Shown one piece after another: positions 38,631-47,658 of a stretch of DNA of 64,000 nt. Source of the stretch: Novosphingobium silvae (GTDB lineage: Bacteria; Pseudomonadota; Alphaproteobacteria; Sphingomonadales; Sphingomonadaceae); NCBI RefSeq assembly GCF_009856825.1, contig NZ_WVTD01000001.1, forward strand, positions 496,001 to 560,000. Reading direction: 5' to 3'. Positions within the stretch are counted from its first letter, which is position 1; the number at the start of each line of letters is the position of its first letter. A model generated the notes under the pieces. The model had not been told where the DNA came from, did not search any database, and saw only the letters and a list, made by a program, of their open reading frames with translations. The translations under genes were made by a program, and so were the position numbers.

Positions 38631-39056
38631 TTATTCCGCTGCTGCGGGCAGGATCAGTTCGGCCTCTGCGGCGGGGAGGCGGGCGATTGCCGGCGGCATC
38701 TGTCCGCCGTTGGGGCTGAGGCGCCCTTCGAGCCGCGCACCCTGTTCGATGGTCAGCGCGTCGTAGGCCACGTCGCCTTCGATACGCGCCGTCTTGAGGA
38801 TGACCACCTCGCGCGCGGCGACCGAACCGCGCACAAGACCGGCGATACGCACGGTTTCGGCGCGCACCGCGCCGGTGATCTCGCTTCCCTCACCCTGAAC
38901 GAGCGCGTTGCAGCTGATGTCGCCGTCGACGCTGCCATCCACGTGGAGATCGGCGCTTGCCGAGATGTTGCCGGTGATCGCGGTGTCCGAGCCGAGCATC
39001 GAAAAGCTCGTGCCCGCCGCGCTGACGGCGCGGGCGCTGATGAATGCCTTGGCCAT
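38631..39056 (-). CDS. Bactofilin
   Basis: Bactofilins are cytoskeletal beta-helix polymers that position envelope enzymes. The 141-residue protein has the repeating beta-helix core ITGNISASADLHVDGSVDGDI...GAVRAETVRIAGLVRGSVAAREVVILKTARIEGDVAYD. AAGGAGAG precedes the ATG. It is the downstream partner of the M23 peptidase gene, 23 bp away on the same strand; such pairs occur for instance in Caulobacter relatives, where the peptidase binds or depends on the bactofilin. Confidence 0.92.
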   Translation of the reverse strand: MAKAFISARAVSAAGTSFSMLGSDTAITGNISASADLHVDGSVDGDISCNALVQGEGSEITGAVRAETVRIAGLVRGSVAAREVVILKTARIEGDVAYDALTIEQGARLEGRLSPNGGQMPPAIARLPAAEAELILPAAAE

Positions 39057-39079
39057 GTCCGTCTCTCTCCTTCTGACGC

Positions 39080-40222
39080 TTACTTGTGGGTTCCGCCGCT
39101 GCTGGATTGGCCGGCAAACTGGCCATTGCGCGCGGCTTCCAGGAACGGGCGCGGATTGACCGGGCGGTCGTTCACGCGCACCTCGAAGTGCAGGTGCGGC
39201 CCGGTCGATCGGCCGGTGCTGCCCATGGCGGCGATCAGGGCGCCTGCCTCGACCTGCTCCCCGACTTTCGCATGGAAGCCGGAAAGGTGGCCGTACCGGG
39301 TCATCAGTCCGTTGCCGTGAGTCACTTCCACGCAGTTTCCGTAGCCGGACTTGATTCCCACGAAGGTGACGCGGCCCTTCGCGGCGGCGTAGATCGGCGA
39401 GCCCATCGGGCCCGGAAAGTCGAGCCCGGCGTGGAACGCGGCGCCGCCGGTGAACGGGTCGGAACGATAGCCGAAGCTGGAGGAGACATAGGCGACATGC
39501 GCCGGGCTGACCTGCGGGATCGAGGCGAGGCCCCGTTCCAGCGCATCCATGCGCGCAAGGCTGCGGCCCATCCGGCGGAAGCGCGGATCGACGCTGCCGT
39601 CTGCCGAGGTCACCAGCTTGATGAGCGGACCACCTTCACCGGTGCGCGCCCGGGCCGCCATCGCGTCAGGATTGAGGCCGAGATTGCGAATCGCGTCCGT
39701 GGCCACTTTCGAGCGCAGTTCGGCGTAGCGGGTCAGCCGCTCGACGAGCGCCAGCTGCCCGGCCTCGACCCTGGCGAGCTCGCTGCCGTCCGGCATCGCG
39801 GCGCTGATCTTGGTGGCGGGCTGCTCCTCCTTGGGAGCGAGGGCACCTTCGTCTGCCGGGATGTCGCCGATGTGGGCGTCGACCAGCTGTTCGATGAACT
39901 GCTGGCGCCGTCCGAGGTCGGCGGCGACCGCGTCCACGCTCTGGTGGTAGCGGGCGACCTTGCCCTCGGCCCGCGCGACCCGCGCCTCCCGCTGCGCAAG
40001 CGAGGCCTGTGCCTCGGCGGTGGATGCCTGCGACAGCGCGATCGCGCCGAGCGACACGCACCACGCGCCAAGCACCGTCACGGCAACGCCCGCCGCGATC
40101 TTCTGGCTCCGCGACGAAACACGGATGAAACGGACCTGTCCCTTCGACCGCATGATGAACTCGCGATCAGGGAACGCAGTCCTGAGGCGCTGCAGGAGCG
40201 CCCCGGCTGATGTGGATAACAA
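39080..40222 (-). CDS. Bactofilin-linked M23 metallopeptidase
   Basis: A 380-residue membrane-anchored peptidoglycan hydrolase. Residues 1-40 are cytoplasmic and contain FPDREFIMRSKGQVRFIRV, a region similar to other bactofilin-linked M23 proteins. A transmembrane segment (IAAGVAVTVLGAWCVSLGAIAL) and a coiled coil follow, then the LytM domain with HAGLDFPGPMGSPIYAAAKG and GPHLHFEVRVN. Zinc ligands are intact. The TTG start at 40222 is used because the conserved N-terminal stretch begins before the first ATG (40153). Confidence 0.87.
   Translation of the reverse strand: MLSTSAGALLQRLRTAFPDREFIMRSKGQVRFIRVSSRSQKIAAGVAVTVLGAWCVSLGAIALSQASTAEAQASLAQREARVARAEGKVARYHQSVDAVAADLGRRQQFIEQLVDAHIGDIPADEGALAPKEEQPATKISAAMPDGSELARVEAGQLALVERLTRYAELRSKVATDAIRNLGLNPDAMAARARTGEGGPLIKLVTSADGSVDPRFRRMGRSLARMDALERGLASIPQVSPAHVAYVSSSFGYRSDPFTGGAAFHAGLDFPGPMGSPIYAAAKGRVTFVGIKSGYGNCVEVTHGNGLMTRYGHLSGFHAKVGEQVEAGALIAAMGSTGRSTGPHLHFEVRVNDRPVNPRPFLEAARNGQFAGQSSSGGTHK
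40211..40219 (-). promoter_or_regulatory. Perfect consensus DnaA box at the M23 start
   Basis: TGTGGATAA on the plus strand is the reverse complement of TTATCCACA, an exact match to the classic DnaA box, unlike the variants in the putative origin. It covers codons 2-4 of the peptidase if the TTG start is right. Whether DnaA binds here is not known. Confidence 0.5.
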
Positions 40223-40521
40223 AACGACCCCGCTTGGATTCTATGTCTCAGTCCCGGATGTGCCCGCTAGCAGCCGGCATTCGCGTTGGCGAATCGACTC
40301 GCCCCGCGACCGTGCGGAATCAGGTCGAGCCGGGAGGAACCAGCGGCGAGTTGAGGGATATAACTCGGTTTGTCATTTTCAGCACCGGAACGAGCCGTTT
40401 CGTGCCTGCGTCGAACTGCCAGAATGCGACCGTCCTTTGAGCACAAGGTGACGTTCGCAAGACAGACTCGCCATCCCTGCCGGGCGGTGACAAGGCCGCG
40501 TGCCGGTGCTAGCCCGGCGCC
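40223..40521. other. Divergent intergenic region, M23 peptidase / proA
   Basis: This 299-bp gap lies between the peptidase start and the proA start and must carry both promoters. I found no gene and no clear promoter boxes. It begins next to the perfect DnaA box. Confidence 0.35.
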
Positions 40522-41823
40522 ATGGACATGCAGAGCAATCCCGGCGACGCGGCAGGCACACAGGCCGTTCAGGAAACCCCCGAGGCGCTCGTCGCGCGGC
40601 TGGCGAAGGATGGACGGGCCGCACAGCGCGTGCTCGCCCGCCTGTCGCCGGACCGCAAGGCACAGGCGCTGCGTGCCGCCGCCGCCGCGCTGCGCTCCGC
40701 CCATGGCGACATCCTTGCCGCCAACGCGCAGGACATCGCCGCAGGCCAGGCGAAAGGCCTTTCCGCGGCGCTGCTCGACCGGCTGCGGCTCGATGAGGTT
40801 CGCCTGCAGGGCATTGCCGATGCGTTGGAGCAGGTCGCCGCTCTTCCCGATCCGGTGGGCGAGGTAATCTCCGCCGCCGAGAGGCCCAACGGCCTGCGGC
40901 TTTCGCGCGTGCGGATCCCGATCGGCCTGATCGGCATCATCTACGAAAGCCGGCCCAACGTCACGGCGGACGCGGCGGCGCTCTGCCTGCGGTCGGGCAA
41001 CGCGGTGCTGCTGCGCGGCGGTAGCGAGGCGCTGCACTCCAACCATGCCATCCACGCAGCGCTCGTGGCGGGGCTGGAGAGCGAAGGCATCCCGGCGGCC
41101 GCCATCCAGCTCGTTCCCACGCAGGACCGCGCCGTGGTGGGCGCCATGCTCACCGCGGCCGGGCTTATCGACATGATCGTGCCGCGCGGGGGCAAGAGCC
41201 TGGTCGCGCGGGTGCAGGCCGATGCGCGGGTGCCCGTGCTCGCCCATCTCGACGGGATCTGCCACACCTACATCCACGCCGCCGCCGATCCGGAGATGGC
41301 CCGCAACCTCGCGCTCAACGCCAAGATGCGGCGGACCGGGATCTGCGGGGCGATGGAGACGCTGCTGCTCGACACCCAGTTCCCCGCCAGCGAGGCGGTG
41401 GTCGCCGCGCTGCTCGATGCGGGCTGCGAACTGCGCGGCGACGCGCGCGCGCAGGCGCTCGACCCGCGAATCGGCACGGCGAGCGACGAGGACTGGGACA
41501 CCGAGTACCTCGATGCCGTGCTCTCGGTGGCGGTGGTGGACGGGATCGAGCCGGCGCTGGAACACATCGCGGCGCATTCCTCGCACCATACCGACGCGAT
41601 CGTGACCGCGGACGGCGAGGCGGCCGAGCGCTTCCTCGACGAGGTCGACAGCGCCATCGTCATGGTCAACGCGTCCAGCCAGTTCGCCGACGGGGGCGAG
41701 TTCGGCCTCGGCGCCGAGATCGGCATCGCGACCGGCCGGCTTCACGCACGGGGCCCGGTCGCGCTCGAAGGCCTCACCACCTACAAGTGGCAGGTGCGCG
41801 GCTCGGGGCAGGCGCGGCCCTGA
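40522..41823 (+). CDS. proA: Gamma-glutamyl phosphate reductase (glutamate-5-semialdehyde dehydrogenase)
   Basis: ProA reduces glutamyl-5-phosphate to glutamate semialdehyde in proline synthesis. The 433-residue protein has the cofactor region IGIIYESRPNVTADAAALCLRSGNAV, RGGSEALHSN, and the catalytic cysteine in MRRTGICGAMETLL (Cys275). C-terminal VMVNASSQFADGGEFGLGAEIGI matches the family. proB is not in the window. nadD follows 8 bp later. Confidence 0.95.
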   Translation: MDMQSNPGDAAGTQAVQETPEALVARLAKDGRAAQRVLARLSPDRKAQALRAAAAALRSAHGDILAANAQDIAAGQAKGLSAALLDRLRLDEVRLQGIADALEQVAALPDPVGEVISAAERPNGLRLSRVRIPIGLIGIIYESRPNVTADAAALCLRSGNAVLLRGGSEALHSNHAIHAALVAGLESEGIPAAAIQLVPTQDRAVVGAMLTAAGLIDMIVPRGGKSLVARVQADARVPVLAHLDGICHTYIHAAADPEMARNLALNAKMRRTGICGAMETLLLDTQFPASEAVVAALLDAGCELRGDARAQALDPRIGTASDEDWDTEYLDAVLSVAVVDGIEPALEHIAAHSSHHTDAIVTADGEAAERFLDEVDSAIVMVNASSQFADGGEFGLGAEIGIATGRLHARGPVALEGLTTYKWQVRGSGQARP

Positions 41824-41831
41824 CCGCCCGC

Positions 41832-42500
41832 ATGGTTCATGCCGGGATGCGGCGCGCGGGAGGGGCGGTCGGCCTGCTTGGCGGCAGCTTCAACCCGGCC
41901 CATGGCGGGCACCGGCGCATCACCCTGTTCGCGATGAAGGCGCTGGCGCTGGACGAGGCGTGGTGGCTGGTATCGCCCGGCAATCCGCTGAAGCCCGCAA
42001 AGGGCATGGCGCCGCTTGCCACACGGGTCGAATCGGCCAGGCGGCAGGCGCGGCGGTCGCGAATCCGGGTGACCGCCATCGAGCGTGAACTCGGCACCCG
42101 CTACACGGTCGACACGCTGCGGGCACTCTTGCGCCGCTACCCGAAACGCCGCTTCGTCTGGCTCATGGGGGCCGACAATCTCGCCCAGCTGCACCGCTGG
42201 AAAGACTGGCGGACGATCGCGCGGATCATGCCGATTGCGGTGATCGCCCGTCCGGGGTATGATGGCGTTGCCCTCGCGAGCCCCGCGATGGCCTGGCTGG
42301 GCCGCCACCGGAAGCCCGTGACCAGTCTTCGCGACCCGGAAAGGTGGAGCGCACCCGCGCTAGTGACATTGCGATTCGACCCCGATACGCGGTCGGCAAC
42401 GGCGATACGCCAGGCCGATCCGGACTGGGCACGAAGATCAGTAAAGCGATCTTCGCGGGATGCAGTCACGCACCGCACCATTCCGGGAACGGCAGAGTGA
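41832..42500 (+). CDS. nadD: Nicotinate-nucleotide adenylyltransferase
   Basis: NadD transfers AMP to nicotinate mononucleotide in NAD synthesis. The 222-residue protein has the nucleotidyltransferase signature GGSFNPAHGGHR, then DEAWWLVSPGNPLK, the YTVDTLRALLRRYP block and GADNLAQLHRWKDW. The ATG at 41832 is just downstream of proA. ISxTxIR-like ATAIRQA near the end is the second substrate motif. It leads the nadD-rsfS-rlmH order common in bacteria. Confidence 0.94.
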   Translation: MVHAGMRRAGGAVGLLGGSFNPAHGGHRRITLFAMKALALDEAWWLVSPGNPLKPAKGMAPLATRVESARRQARRSRIRVTAIERELGTRYTVDTLRALLRRYPKRRFVWLMGADNLAQLHRWKDWRTIARIMPIAVIARPGYDGVALASPAMAWLGRHRKPVTSLRDPERWSAPALVTLRFDPDTRSATAIRQADPDWARRSVKRSSRDAVTHRTIPGTAE

Positions 42501-42614
42501 GCGGCCTTGCGGCCCCTTTCCTGCGCAACCGGCACATCGAGCACACGATCGATCCAGACGCGGCGGTTTTCGTCGTGCGCGGGCGATCGCTGAAAGGAGC
42601 AGACACCAACTAAG

Positions 42615-43025
42615 ATGCCACAGGCACAGATACAGCCGGCCCCTACCGGCGCAACGCCCCTCCCGGCCCAGAACGCCTCCGTCCACAGCGACGATCCGCT
42701 TCTGGCCCTCGTCCTCCAGTCGCTGGACGACGACCAGGTGCAGGAACTCGTCGTCATCGACCTCGAGGGCAAGTCGAGCATCGCCGATTTCATGGTGATC
42801 GGCTCGGGCCGTTCCACCCGCCAGGTCGCCGCGATGGCGCAGAAGCTGGGCGAACGCCTCAAGCAGGGCGGTTTCGGCCACCCGCGCATCGAAGGTCTTC
42901 CGGCCGCCGACTGGGTCCTGATCGACGCAGGCGGCGTGGTCGTGCACCTCTTCCGTCCGGAAGTGCGCAGCTTCTACAACCTGGAAAGGATGTGGGGCTT
43001 CGACGGACCATCCGGCGCGGCCTGA
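42615..43025 (+). CDS. rsfS: Ribosome silencing factor RsfS
   Basis: RsfS binds ribosomal protein L14 and blocks subunit joining. The 136-residue protein has the core LALVLQSLDDDQVQELVVIDLEGKSSIADFMVIGSGRSTRQVAAMA and the end WVLIDAGGVVVHLFRPEVRSFYNLERMW. About 27 residues at the N-terminus are variable. AAAGGAG lies 14 bases before the ATG, long spacing, so the start may be later. It is followed by rlmH. Confidence 0.93.
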   Translation: MPQAQIQPAPTGATPLPAQNASVHSDDPLLALVLQSLDDDQVQELVVIDLEGKSSIADFMVIGSGRSTRQVAAMAQKLGERLKQGGFGHPRIEGLPAADWVLIDAGGVVVHLFRPEVRSFYNLERMWGFDGPSGAA

Positions 43026-43166
43026 GGCCGGCGCCGCCGCGCAGAGGATGAGCCCGGCGCCGGAGCCTGTCTCCGCAAGGCGCGCCGGGTGCCCTCGCGA
43101 CACGAACCGCGCCGGGATCGCAGCGCTTTCCCGGAACGCGTCCTTCGTGCGGCTTCGCATTCCACG

Positions 43167-43592
43167 ATGCTTCTCCACATCATCGCCCGCGGCAAGATCG
43201 CCCGCTCGCCCGAAGGGGAGCTGCTCGACCGCTATGCCCGGCGAATCACATGGCCGTTTCGCCACAGCGAATTGCCCGACGTGGGTGGCAAGGTCCCGCC
43301 GCCCGCGCAGACGCCCAGCCGCGATGTCCTGATGGACGAGCGGGGCAAGGCGATGAGCTCCGAGGAGTTCGCCGCGCTGCTCGGCCGCTGGCGTGACGAG
43401 GGAGTGCGCGAATGCCGCTTCCTCATCGGCGCTGCGGACGGACACGGCGAGGAAGCCCGCGCCCGTGCAGACCATCTCCTGTGCTTCGGCCGCATGACCT
43501 GGCCTCACCTGATGGCGCGCGCCATGCTGGCCGAACAGCTCTGGCGCGCCACCGCCATCCTTGCCGGGCATCCCTATCATCGCTCGGGGTAG
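43167..43592 (+). CDS. rlmH: 23S rRNA (pseudouridine-1915-N3)-methyltransferase RlmH
   Basis: RlmH methylates pseudouridine 1915 in helix 69 of 23S rRNA. The 141-residue SPOUT protein begins MLLHIIARGKIARSPEGELLDRYARRI and has the SAM-knot sequence FLIGAADGHGEEA and the dimer helix MTWPHLMARAMLAEQLWRA. The ATG at 43167 is chosen because the first strand begins there. It sits after rsfS, as usual. Confidence 0.94.
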   Translation: MLLHIIARGKIARSPEGELLDRYARRITWPFRHSELPDVGGKVPPPAQTPSRDVLMDERGKAMSSEEFAALLGRWRDEGVRECRFLIGAADGHGEEARARADHLLCFGRMTWPHLMARAMLAEQLWRATAILAGHPYHRSG

Positions 43593-43644
43593 GCCCAAGC
43601 AAAACCTCTTCCCGATGGGTCGCGGCTGTCCTAGTCCGAGTGCC

Positions 43645-44892
43645 GTGAAGCCTCGTCCCCGCACTTTCCTGTTGCTTACGGCCTGCGCTGCCGCGGTGCT
43701 CGCCACGCAGGCGACTTCGCAGGCGTCCCTGCAGGGGAACACGCTTGCCGTGCTCGATCCCGCGCTCGACGCCCGACGGGCGCGGGCCGATATGCGCGCG
43801 GCGCAAGCGGAAGGCGCGGCTGCGCGCAAGCGGGCCGAAACCCTGGAGCAGCGCGCCCGGCAGGTTACAAAAGCTGCTGAAAGCACCGCGCGCGAAGCGG
43901 CTGCGGTGGCAGCGCGCATCCAGGAAACCGAGGCCGCCATTGCGGCGCAGCGTGCCCGGATGCAGCTCATCGCCTCGCAGCGCGCGGGCCTGCGCGCGCA
44001 GCTTGCCGAGCGGCAGGGTCCGCTCGCGGCGCTGACCGGGGCTCTCCAGCGCCTTTCGCGGCGGCCACCATTGCTGGCCCTGCTGCGCCCGGGCTCGGTA
44101 CGTGATGCGGTCTACATGCGCGCCATGCTCGACACCATGCTGCCCGAGGTGGAGCGGCGCACCGCCGGTCTGCGGCAGGCGATCGAGCGAGGCCGCGCGC
44201 TGGAAGGGCAGGCGCGCGCCGCCGCCGCCGCGCTCGGCGCTGCGCAGGAACAGATGCGCCAGCGCCGGCGGCACCTGACCGCGCTTGAAACCCGCCAGCG
44301 GCTCGACGGGCGGGAAGCGACCGGGATCGCCGCGCGCGAAGGGGACCGCGCTCTCGCGCTGGCGGAAAAGGCCCGCGATCTTGGAGCGCTGGTGAAGGAA
44401 ATGGGGCGGCAGGGACAATTGCGCGCGCAGCTTGGCGCACTGCCCGGACCCATCGCGCGGCCTCTTCGGCCCGAGGAAGCGCGAGTGCCCGCCGCCGCGC
44501 AGTTCGTGCCGCCGCCACAGGGGCTCCCCGCCTATATCCTGCCCGTGACCGGCCGTCTGGTCACCGGGTTCGGCGAGGATGCGCCCGGCCAGTCGCGCTC
44601 GGCGGGGCTGGTGCTGGCGCCGCGCCCCATGGCGCAGGCGGTGTCTCCCGCGCCGGGCCGGGTGGCCTTTGCCGGGCCCTATCGCGGCTACGACCGGATC
44701 GTCATCATCCAGCACGAAGGCGGCTGGACCTCGCTCGTCACCGGCCTGGCCAAGCTTGACGTACAGGTCGGGGAGGGCGTCCTTGCGGGATCGCCGATCG
44801 GCAACGCTGGGCCCCGCGCACCCCGCGTCATGGTCGAGCTTCGGCGCGAGGGCGAGCCGGTGAACCCGCTCCAATTCGTCCGTTCGCTCTGA
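43645..44892 (+). CDS. EnvC-like murein hydrolase activator (degenerate M23)
   Basis: A 415-residue secreted protein: signal peptide with a GTG start (KPRPRTFLLLTACAAAVLATQ), a long coiled coil (about residues 35-230) and a C-terminal LytM domain. The catalytic histidines are missing: the first motif reads SAGLVLAPRP instead of HxGxD, and the HxH motif reads RVMVELR. Such degenerate proteins activate amidases rather than cut peptidoglycan themselves. It sits between rlmH and ctpA. The amidase partner is unknown. Confidence 0.87.
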   Translation: MKPRPRTFLLLTACAAAVLATQATSQASLQGNTLAVLDPALDARRARADMRAAQAEGAAARKRAETLEQRARQVTKAAESTAREAAAVAARIQETEAAIAAQRARMQLIASQRAGLRAQLAERQGPLAALTGALQRLSRRPPLLALLRPGSVRDAVYMRAMLDTMLPEVERRTAGLRQAIERGRALEGQARAAAAALGAAQEQMRQRRRHLTALETRQRLDGREATGIAAREGDRALALAEKARDLGALVKEMGRQGQLRAQLGALPGPIARPLRPEEARVPAAAQFVPPPQGLPAYILPVTGRLVTGFGEDAPGQSRSAGLVLAPRPMAQAVSPAPGRVAFAGPYRGYDRIVIIQHEGGWTSLVTGLAKLDVQVGEGVLAGSPIGNAGPRAPRVMVELRREGEPVNPLQFVRSL

Positions 44893-44900
44893 CGCGGCGA

Positions 44901-44916
44901 TGTTTCACGTGGAACC
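44901..44916. other. parS-like site 10 (envC-like - ctpA gap)
   Basis: TGTTTCACGTGGAACC, identical to site 8, lies 8 bp after the EnvC-like stop. It is the most distant copy from the putative origin in the window. Confidence 0.75.
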
Positions 44917-45066
44917 TGCCCTTTCCAGTCCCGCGATCGCACCCATATGAGGGCACGAGCATTAAAGCACGGGGCCCCGTTCCGCTGGCGTTCACCGCGC
45001 CGGGGCGATAGGATGGGCCCGAACCCTGACCGGCCGCGCCGCCGGATGACGTTGAAAGAGTCGCCG

Positions 45067-46446
45067 ATGAAGACCCCGTTCCGTCCCGCTGCATTCCTCA
45101 AGGCCGCGCTGCTGGTTTCCGCCGTGGCCGTGCTGCCCGCAGCGACCTCGGGGCTCGCCGCAGTCGATACCCGCGCCGCGCACGAGTTCGACAAGCTCTT
45201 CACCATCTACGAGATCGTGAAGGAGAACTATGTCGACCAGGTGGACGACGACAAGCTGCTCAAGGGCGCGATCGACGGGATGCTGGCCAGCCTCGATCCC
45301 CACTCGAACTATCTCGACGGTCCCTCGCTCCAGCGGCTGGAGACGATGATCGACGGCAAGTATACCGGCCTCGGCCTCTCCGTGATTGAGGACGAGGGCG
45401 CGGTGAAGATCATCTCGCCGTTCAAGGGCAGCCCGGCCGAGAAGGCAGGGCTCAAGGCCGGCGACTACATCACCCACCTCGACGGCGTGCTCTATTACGA
45501 GCGCGATCTGGACGAGGCCGTGTCGAAGATGCGCGGCGCGGCCGGAACCTCGATCCGGCTGACGATCTTCCGCCAGGGCCGCGACGAGCCTTTCGACGTC
45601 ACCGTGACGCGCGGCGTCATCGAGCTCGAGCCGGTCACCTGGGAGCTGAAGGACGGCGTGGGCGTGATTTCGGTGAACGAGTTCTCGCGCGATGTGGGCA
45701 ACGACGTGAACAACGCGCTGACCGACCTCAAGAAGCAGGCTGCGCTCAAGACCGGCGGCAAGCTCGCAGGGATCGTGCTGGACCTGCGCTCGAACCCGGG
45801 CGGCTCGCTGGACGAGGCGGTGGCCCTTTCAGACCTCTTCCTGGAAAAGGGCGACATCGTCTCGCAGCGCGGCCGCAATGCCAGCGAGAACCAGTTCTAC
45901 CGCGCCGAATCGATGTTCCGCGGCGATGCGGCCAAGGGCCTGCCGGTGGTGGTGCTGGTGGATGCGGGCTCGGCGTCCGCTTCGGAAATCGTCGCCGGTG
46001 CGCTGCAGGACCAGAAGCGCGCGGTCGTCATGGGCGAGCGCACTTTCGGCAAGGGCTCGGTGCAGACCTTCCTGCCGCTCGACAACGAAAGCGCGGTCAA
46101 GCTCACCACCGCGCGCTACTTCACCCCGGCCGGCCATTCCGTGCAGGAAGGCGGCATCGTGCCCGACATCAAGGTGCCCCAGCTTTCCGATCCCGACGCC
46201 CGCGCCCGGGCGGAGCGAGCGGTGCGCGAATCCGATCTTCGCGGCCACCTGATCAACGAGGCCTCGCTAAAGGACAAGGATCTGGAGACCGACAAGATCG
46301 ACGATCCGCGTTTCAAGATGACCGCCGCCGAGCTCGAGAGGCAGGGCATCAAGGATTTCCAGCTTAGCTATGCGATCTCGACGCTGCAGCGCACGGCCGG
46401 AAAACCCGCGCTGGCGGCGGCGGCGTCTCCCACCGGCAAGCGTTGA
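45067..46446 (+). CDS. ctpA: Carboxyl-terminal processing protease (S41, CtpA)
   Basis: A 459-residue periplasmic serine protease. It has a signal peptide ending near GLAAVD, the S41 N-terminal helices, a PDZ domain (IDGKYTGLGLSVIEDEGAVKIISPFKGSPAEKAGLKAGDYI), the serine nucleophile in GSASASEIVAGAL and the catalytic lysine in FGKGSVQT. GAAAGAG lies 6 bases before the ATG. The TTG of dsbB overlaps the stop. Substrates are often lipoproteins and penicillin-binding proteins. Confidence 0.93.
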   Translation: MKTPFRPAAFLKAALLVSAVAVLPAATSGLAAVDTRAAHEFDKLFTIYEIVKENYVDQVDDDKLLKGAIDGMLASLDPHSNYLDGPSLQRLETMIDGKYTGLGLSVIEDEGAVKIISPFKGSPAEKAGLKAGDYITHLDGVLYYERDLDEAVSKMRGAAGTSIRLTIFRQGRDEPFDVTVTRGVIELEPVTWELKDGVGVISVNEFSRDVGNDVNNALTDLKKQAALKTGGKLAGIVLDLRSNPGGSLDEAVALSDLFLEKGDIVSQRGRNASENQFYRAESMFRGDAAKGLPVVVLVDAGSASASEIVAGALQDQKRAVVMGERTFGKGSVQTFLPLDNESAVKLTTARYFTPAGHSVQEGGIVPDIKVPQLSDPDARARAERAVRESDLRGHLINEASLKDKDLETDKIDDPRFKMTAAELERQGIKDFQLSYAISTLQRTAGKPALAAAASPTGKR

Positions 46447-46961
46447 CGGCCGTCCCCGGCATGGCCGTCCCCGTCGCCGTCCCGGTGCGCGCCGCGCGCT
46501 GGATCGCTCTCCTGGTGCCGACTGGGCTGCTCGGCGGCGCGCTGGCGAGCGAGTACCTCTTCGGGCTCCATCCCTGCGAAATGTGCTGGTGGCAGCGCTA
46601 CCCGCACATGCTGGCGATCCCACTGGCGGCGCTCGCCTTCTTCTGGCGTCCGGTGCGCCCGCTGGTGGCCGTGGCCGCGCTCGCCGCGCTCGTCTCCGGG
46701 CTCATCGGCGGCTTCCATGCGGGGGTGGAGTACGGCTGGTGGGAAGGCATGACCGCCTGCACCGCAAGCCCGCTGGCGGCGGGCGGCGATCCGCTGGAAG
46801 CGATCCTCAAGGCACCCGTCATCCGCTGCGACGTATCGCCCTGGGACCTGTTCGGGATCTCGCTGGCGGGATGGAACTTCCTGTTCTCGACAGCCGGGGC
46901 GCTGGCCGTGTTCGGCCTGCTTGCGGCATCGGGCAACTCTGGCGGAAAGGCCAAGCGATGA
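46443..46961 (+). CDS. dsbB: Disulfide bond formation protein B
   Basis: DsbB reoxidises the periplasmic oxidase DsbA using quinone. The 172-residue membrane protein has four hydrophobic segments, the first cysteine pair CEMC (45 and 48 from the TTG) and a second pair at Cys106 and Cys129. A TTG overlaps the ctpA stop as TTGA; the first ATG at 46461 is the alternative. Its stop overlaps the coq7 ATG. No dsbA is in the window. Confidence 0.88.
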   Translation: MTAVPGMAVPVAVPVRAARWIALLVPTGLLGGALASEYLFGLHPCEMCWWQRYPHMLAIPLAALAFFWRPVRPLVAVAALAALVSGLIGGFHAGVEYGWWEGMTACTASPLAAGGDPLEAILKAPVIRCDVSPWDLFGISLAGWNFLFSTAGALAVFGLLAASGNSGGKAKR

Positions 46962-47479
46962 ATAGCACCAAGCAGCGCAGCGAGCGGATGCTGCGCGTCG
47001 ACCAGGCCGGGGAATACGGGGCCACGCGCATCTATGCCGGGCAGCTTGCCGTCATGGGCACGCGCGCGCCGCTCTCGGCCGAGATCGCTGCCATGGCCGC
47101 GCAGGAAGCCGACCACCAGTCCCGCTTCGATGCGATGATCGCGGCCCGCCGGGTTCGCCCCACGCTCCTGCAGCCGGTCTGGTCCGTCGCGGGCTATGCG
47201 CTGGGCGCGGCGACGGCGCTGATCGGTCCCGAGGCGGCCATGGCCTGCACGGCCGCGGTGGAGACCGAGATCGACCGGCACTATACCCAGCAGATCGAGG
47301 AACTCGGCAGCGACGATCCCGAGCTTGGCGAAGTGATCCGCGAATTCCGCGACGACGAGCGCGAGCACCGTGACGCGGCGCTCGCGGCAGGGGCCGAGAA
47401 GGCACCGGCCTATCCGCTGCTCTTCCACGCGATCCGCATGGGCTGCCGGGTGGCGATCAAGCTGTCCGAACGTATCTAG
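46958..47479 (+). CDS. coq7: Demethoxyubiquinone hydroxylase Coq7
   Basis: Coq7 hydroxylates demethoxyubiquinone at C6 with a di-iron center. The 173-residue protein has the four-helix bundle with the EAxxH pairs: QAGEYGATRIY, AAQEADHQSRF, VETEIDRHYTQQIEEL and DDEREHRDAALAAGA. The ATG overlaps the dsbB stop. It is the last gene of the overlapping run ctpA-dsbB-coq7. Confidence 0.93.
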   Translation: MNSTKQRSERMLRVDQAGEYGATRIYAGQLAVMGTRAPLSAEIAAMAAQEADHQSRFDAMIAARRVRPTLLQPVWSVAGYALGAATALIGPEAAMACTAAVETEIDRHYTQQIEELGSDDPELGEVIREFRDDEREHRDAALAAGAEKAPAYPLLFHAIRMGCRVAIKLSERI

Positions 47480-47658
47480 GCGACCGGGCTCCGGGCGGGC
47501 CGTCGCCTGCAGCCCCGCACGACAGCATGCGCCCGGCGGAACGATTCCGTGCGTGGACGGGTTTGTGAAATGAGCTCCTGCGCTTAAGCTATCGTTCAAG
47601 CCGGGAGCGCCCTATACCGCGGCTGAAACTTGCCGAACAGAAGCACTGGAGCCCTGCG

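Noticed and set aside
42497..42613. GTG-started 38-codon frame overlapping the nadD stop and ending just before rsfS
   Set aside because: It has GTGA overlap geometry but no ribosome site, no recognisable composition and no family; the rsfS ribosome site falls within its end.
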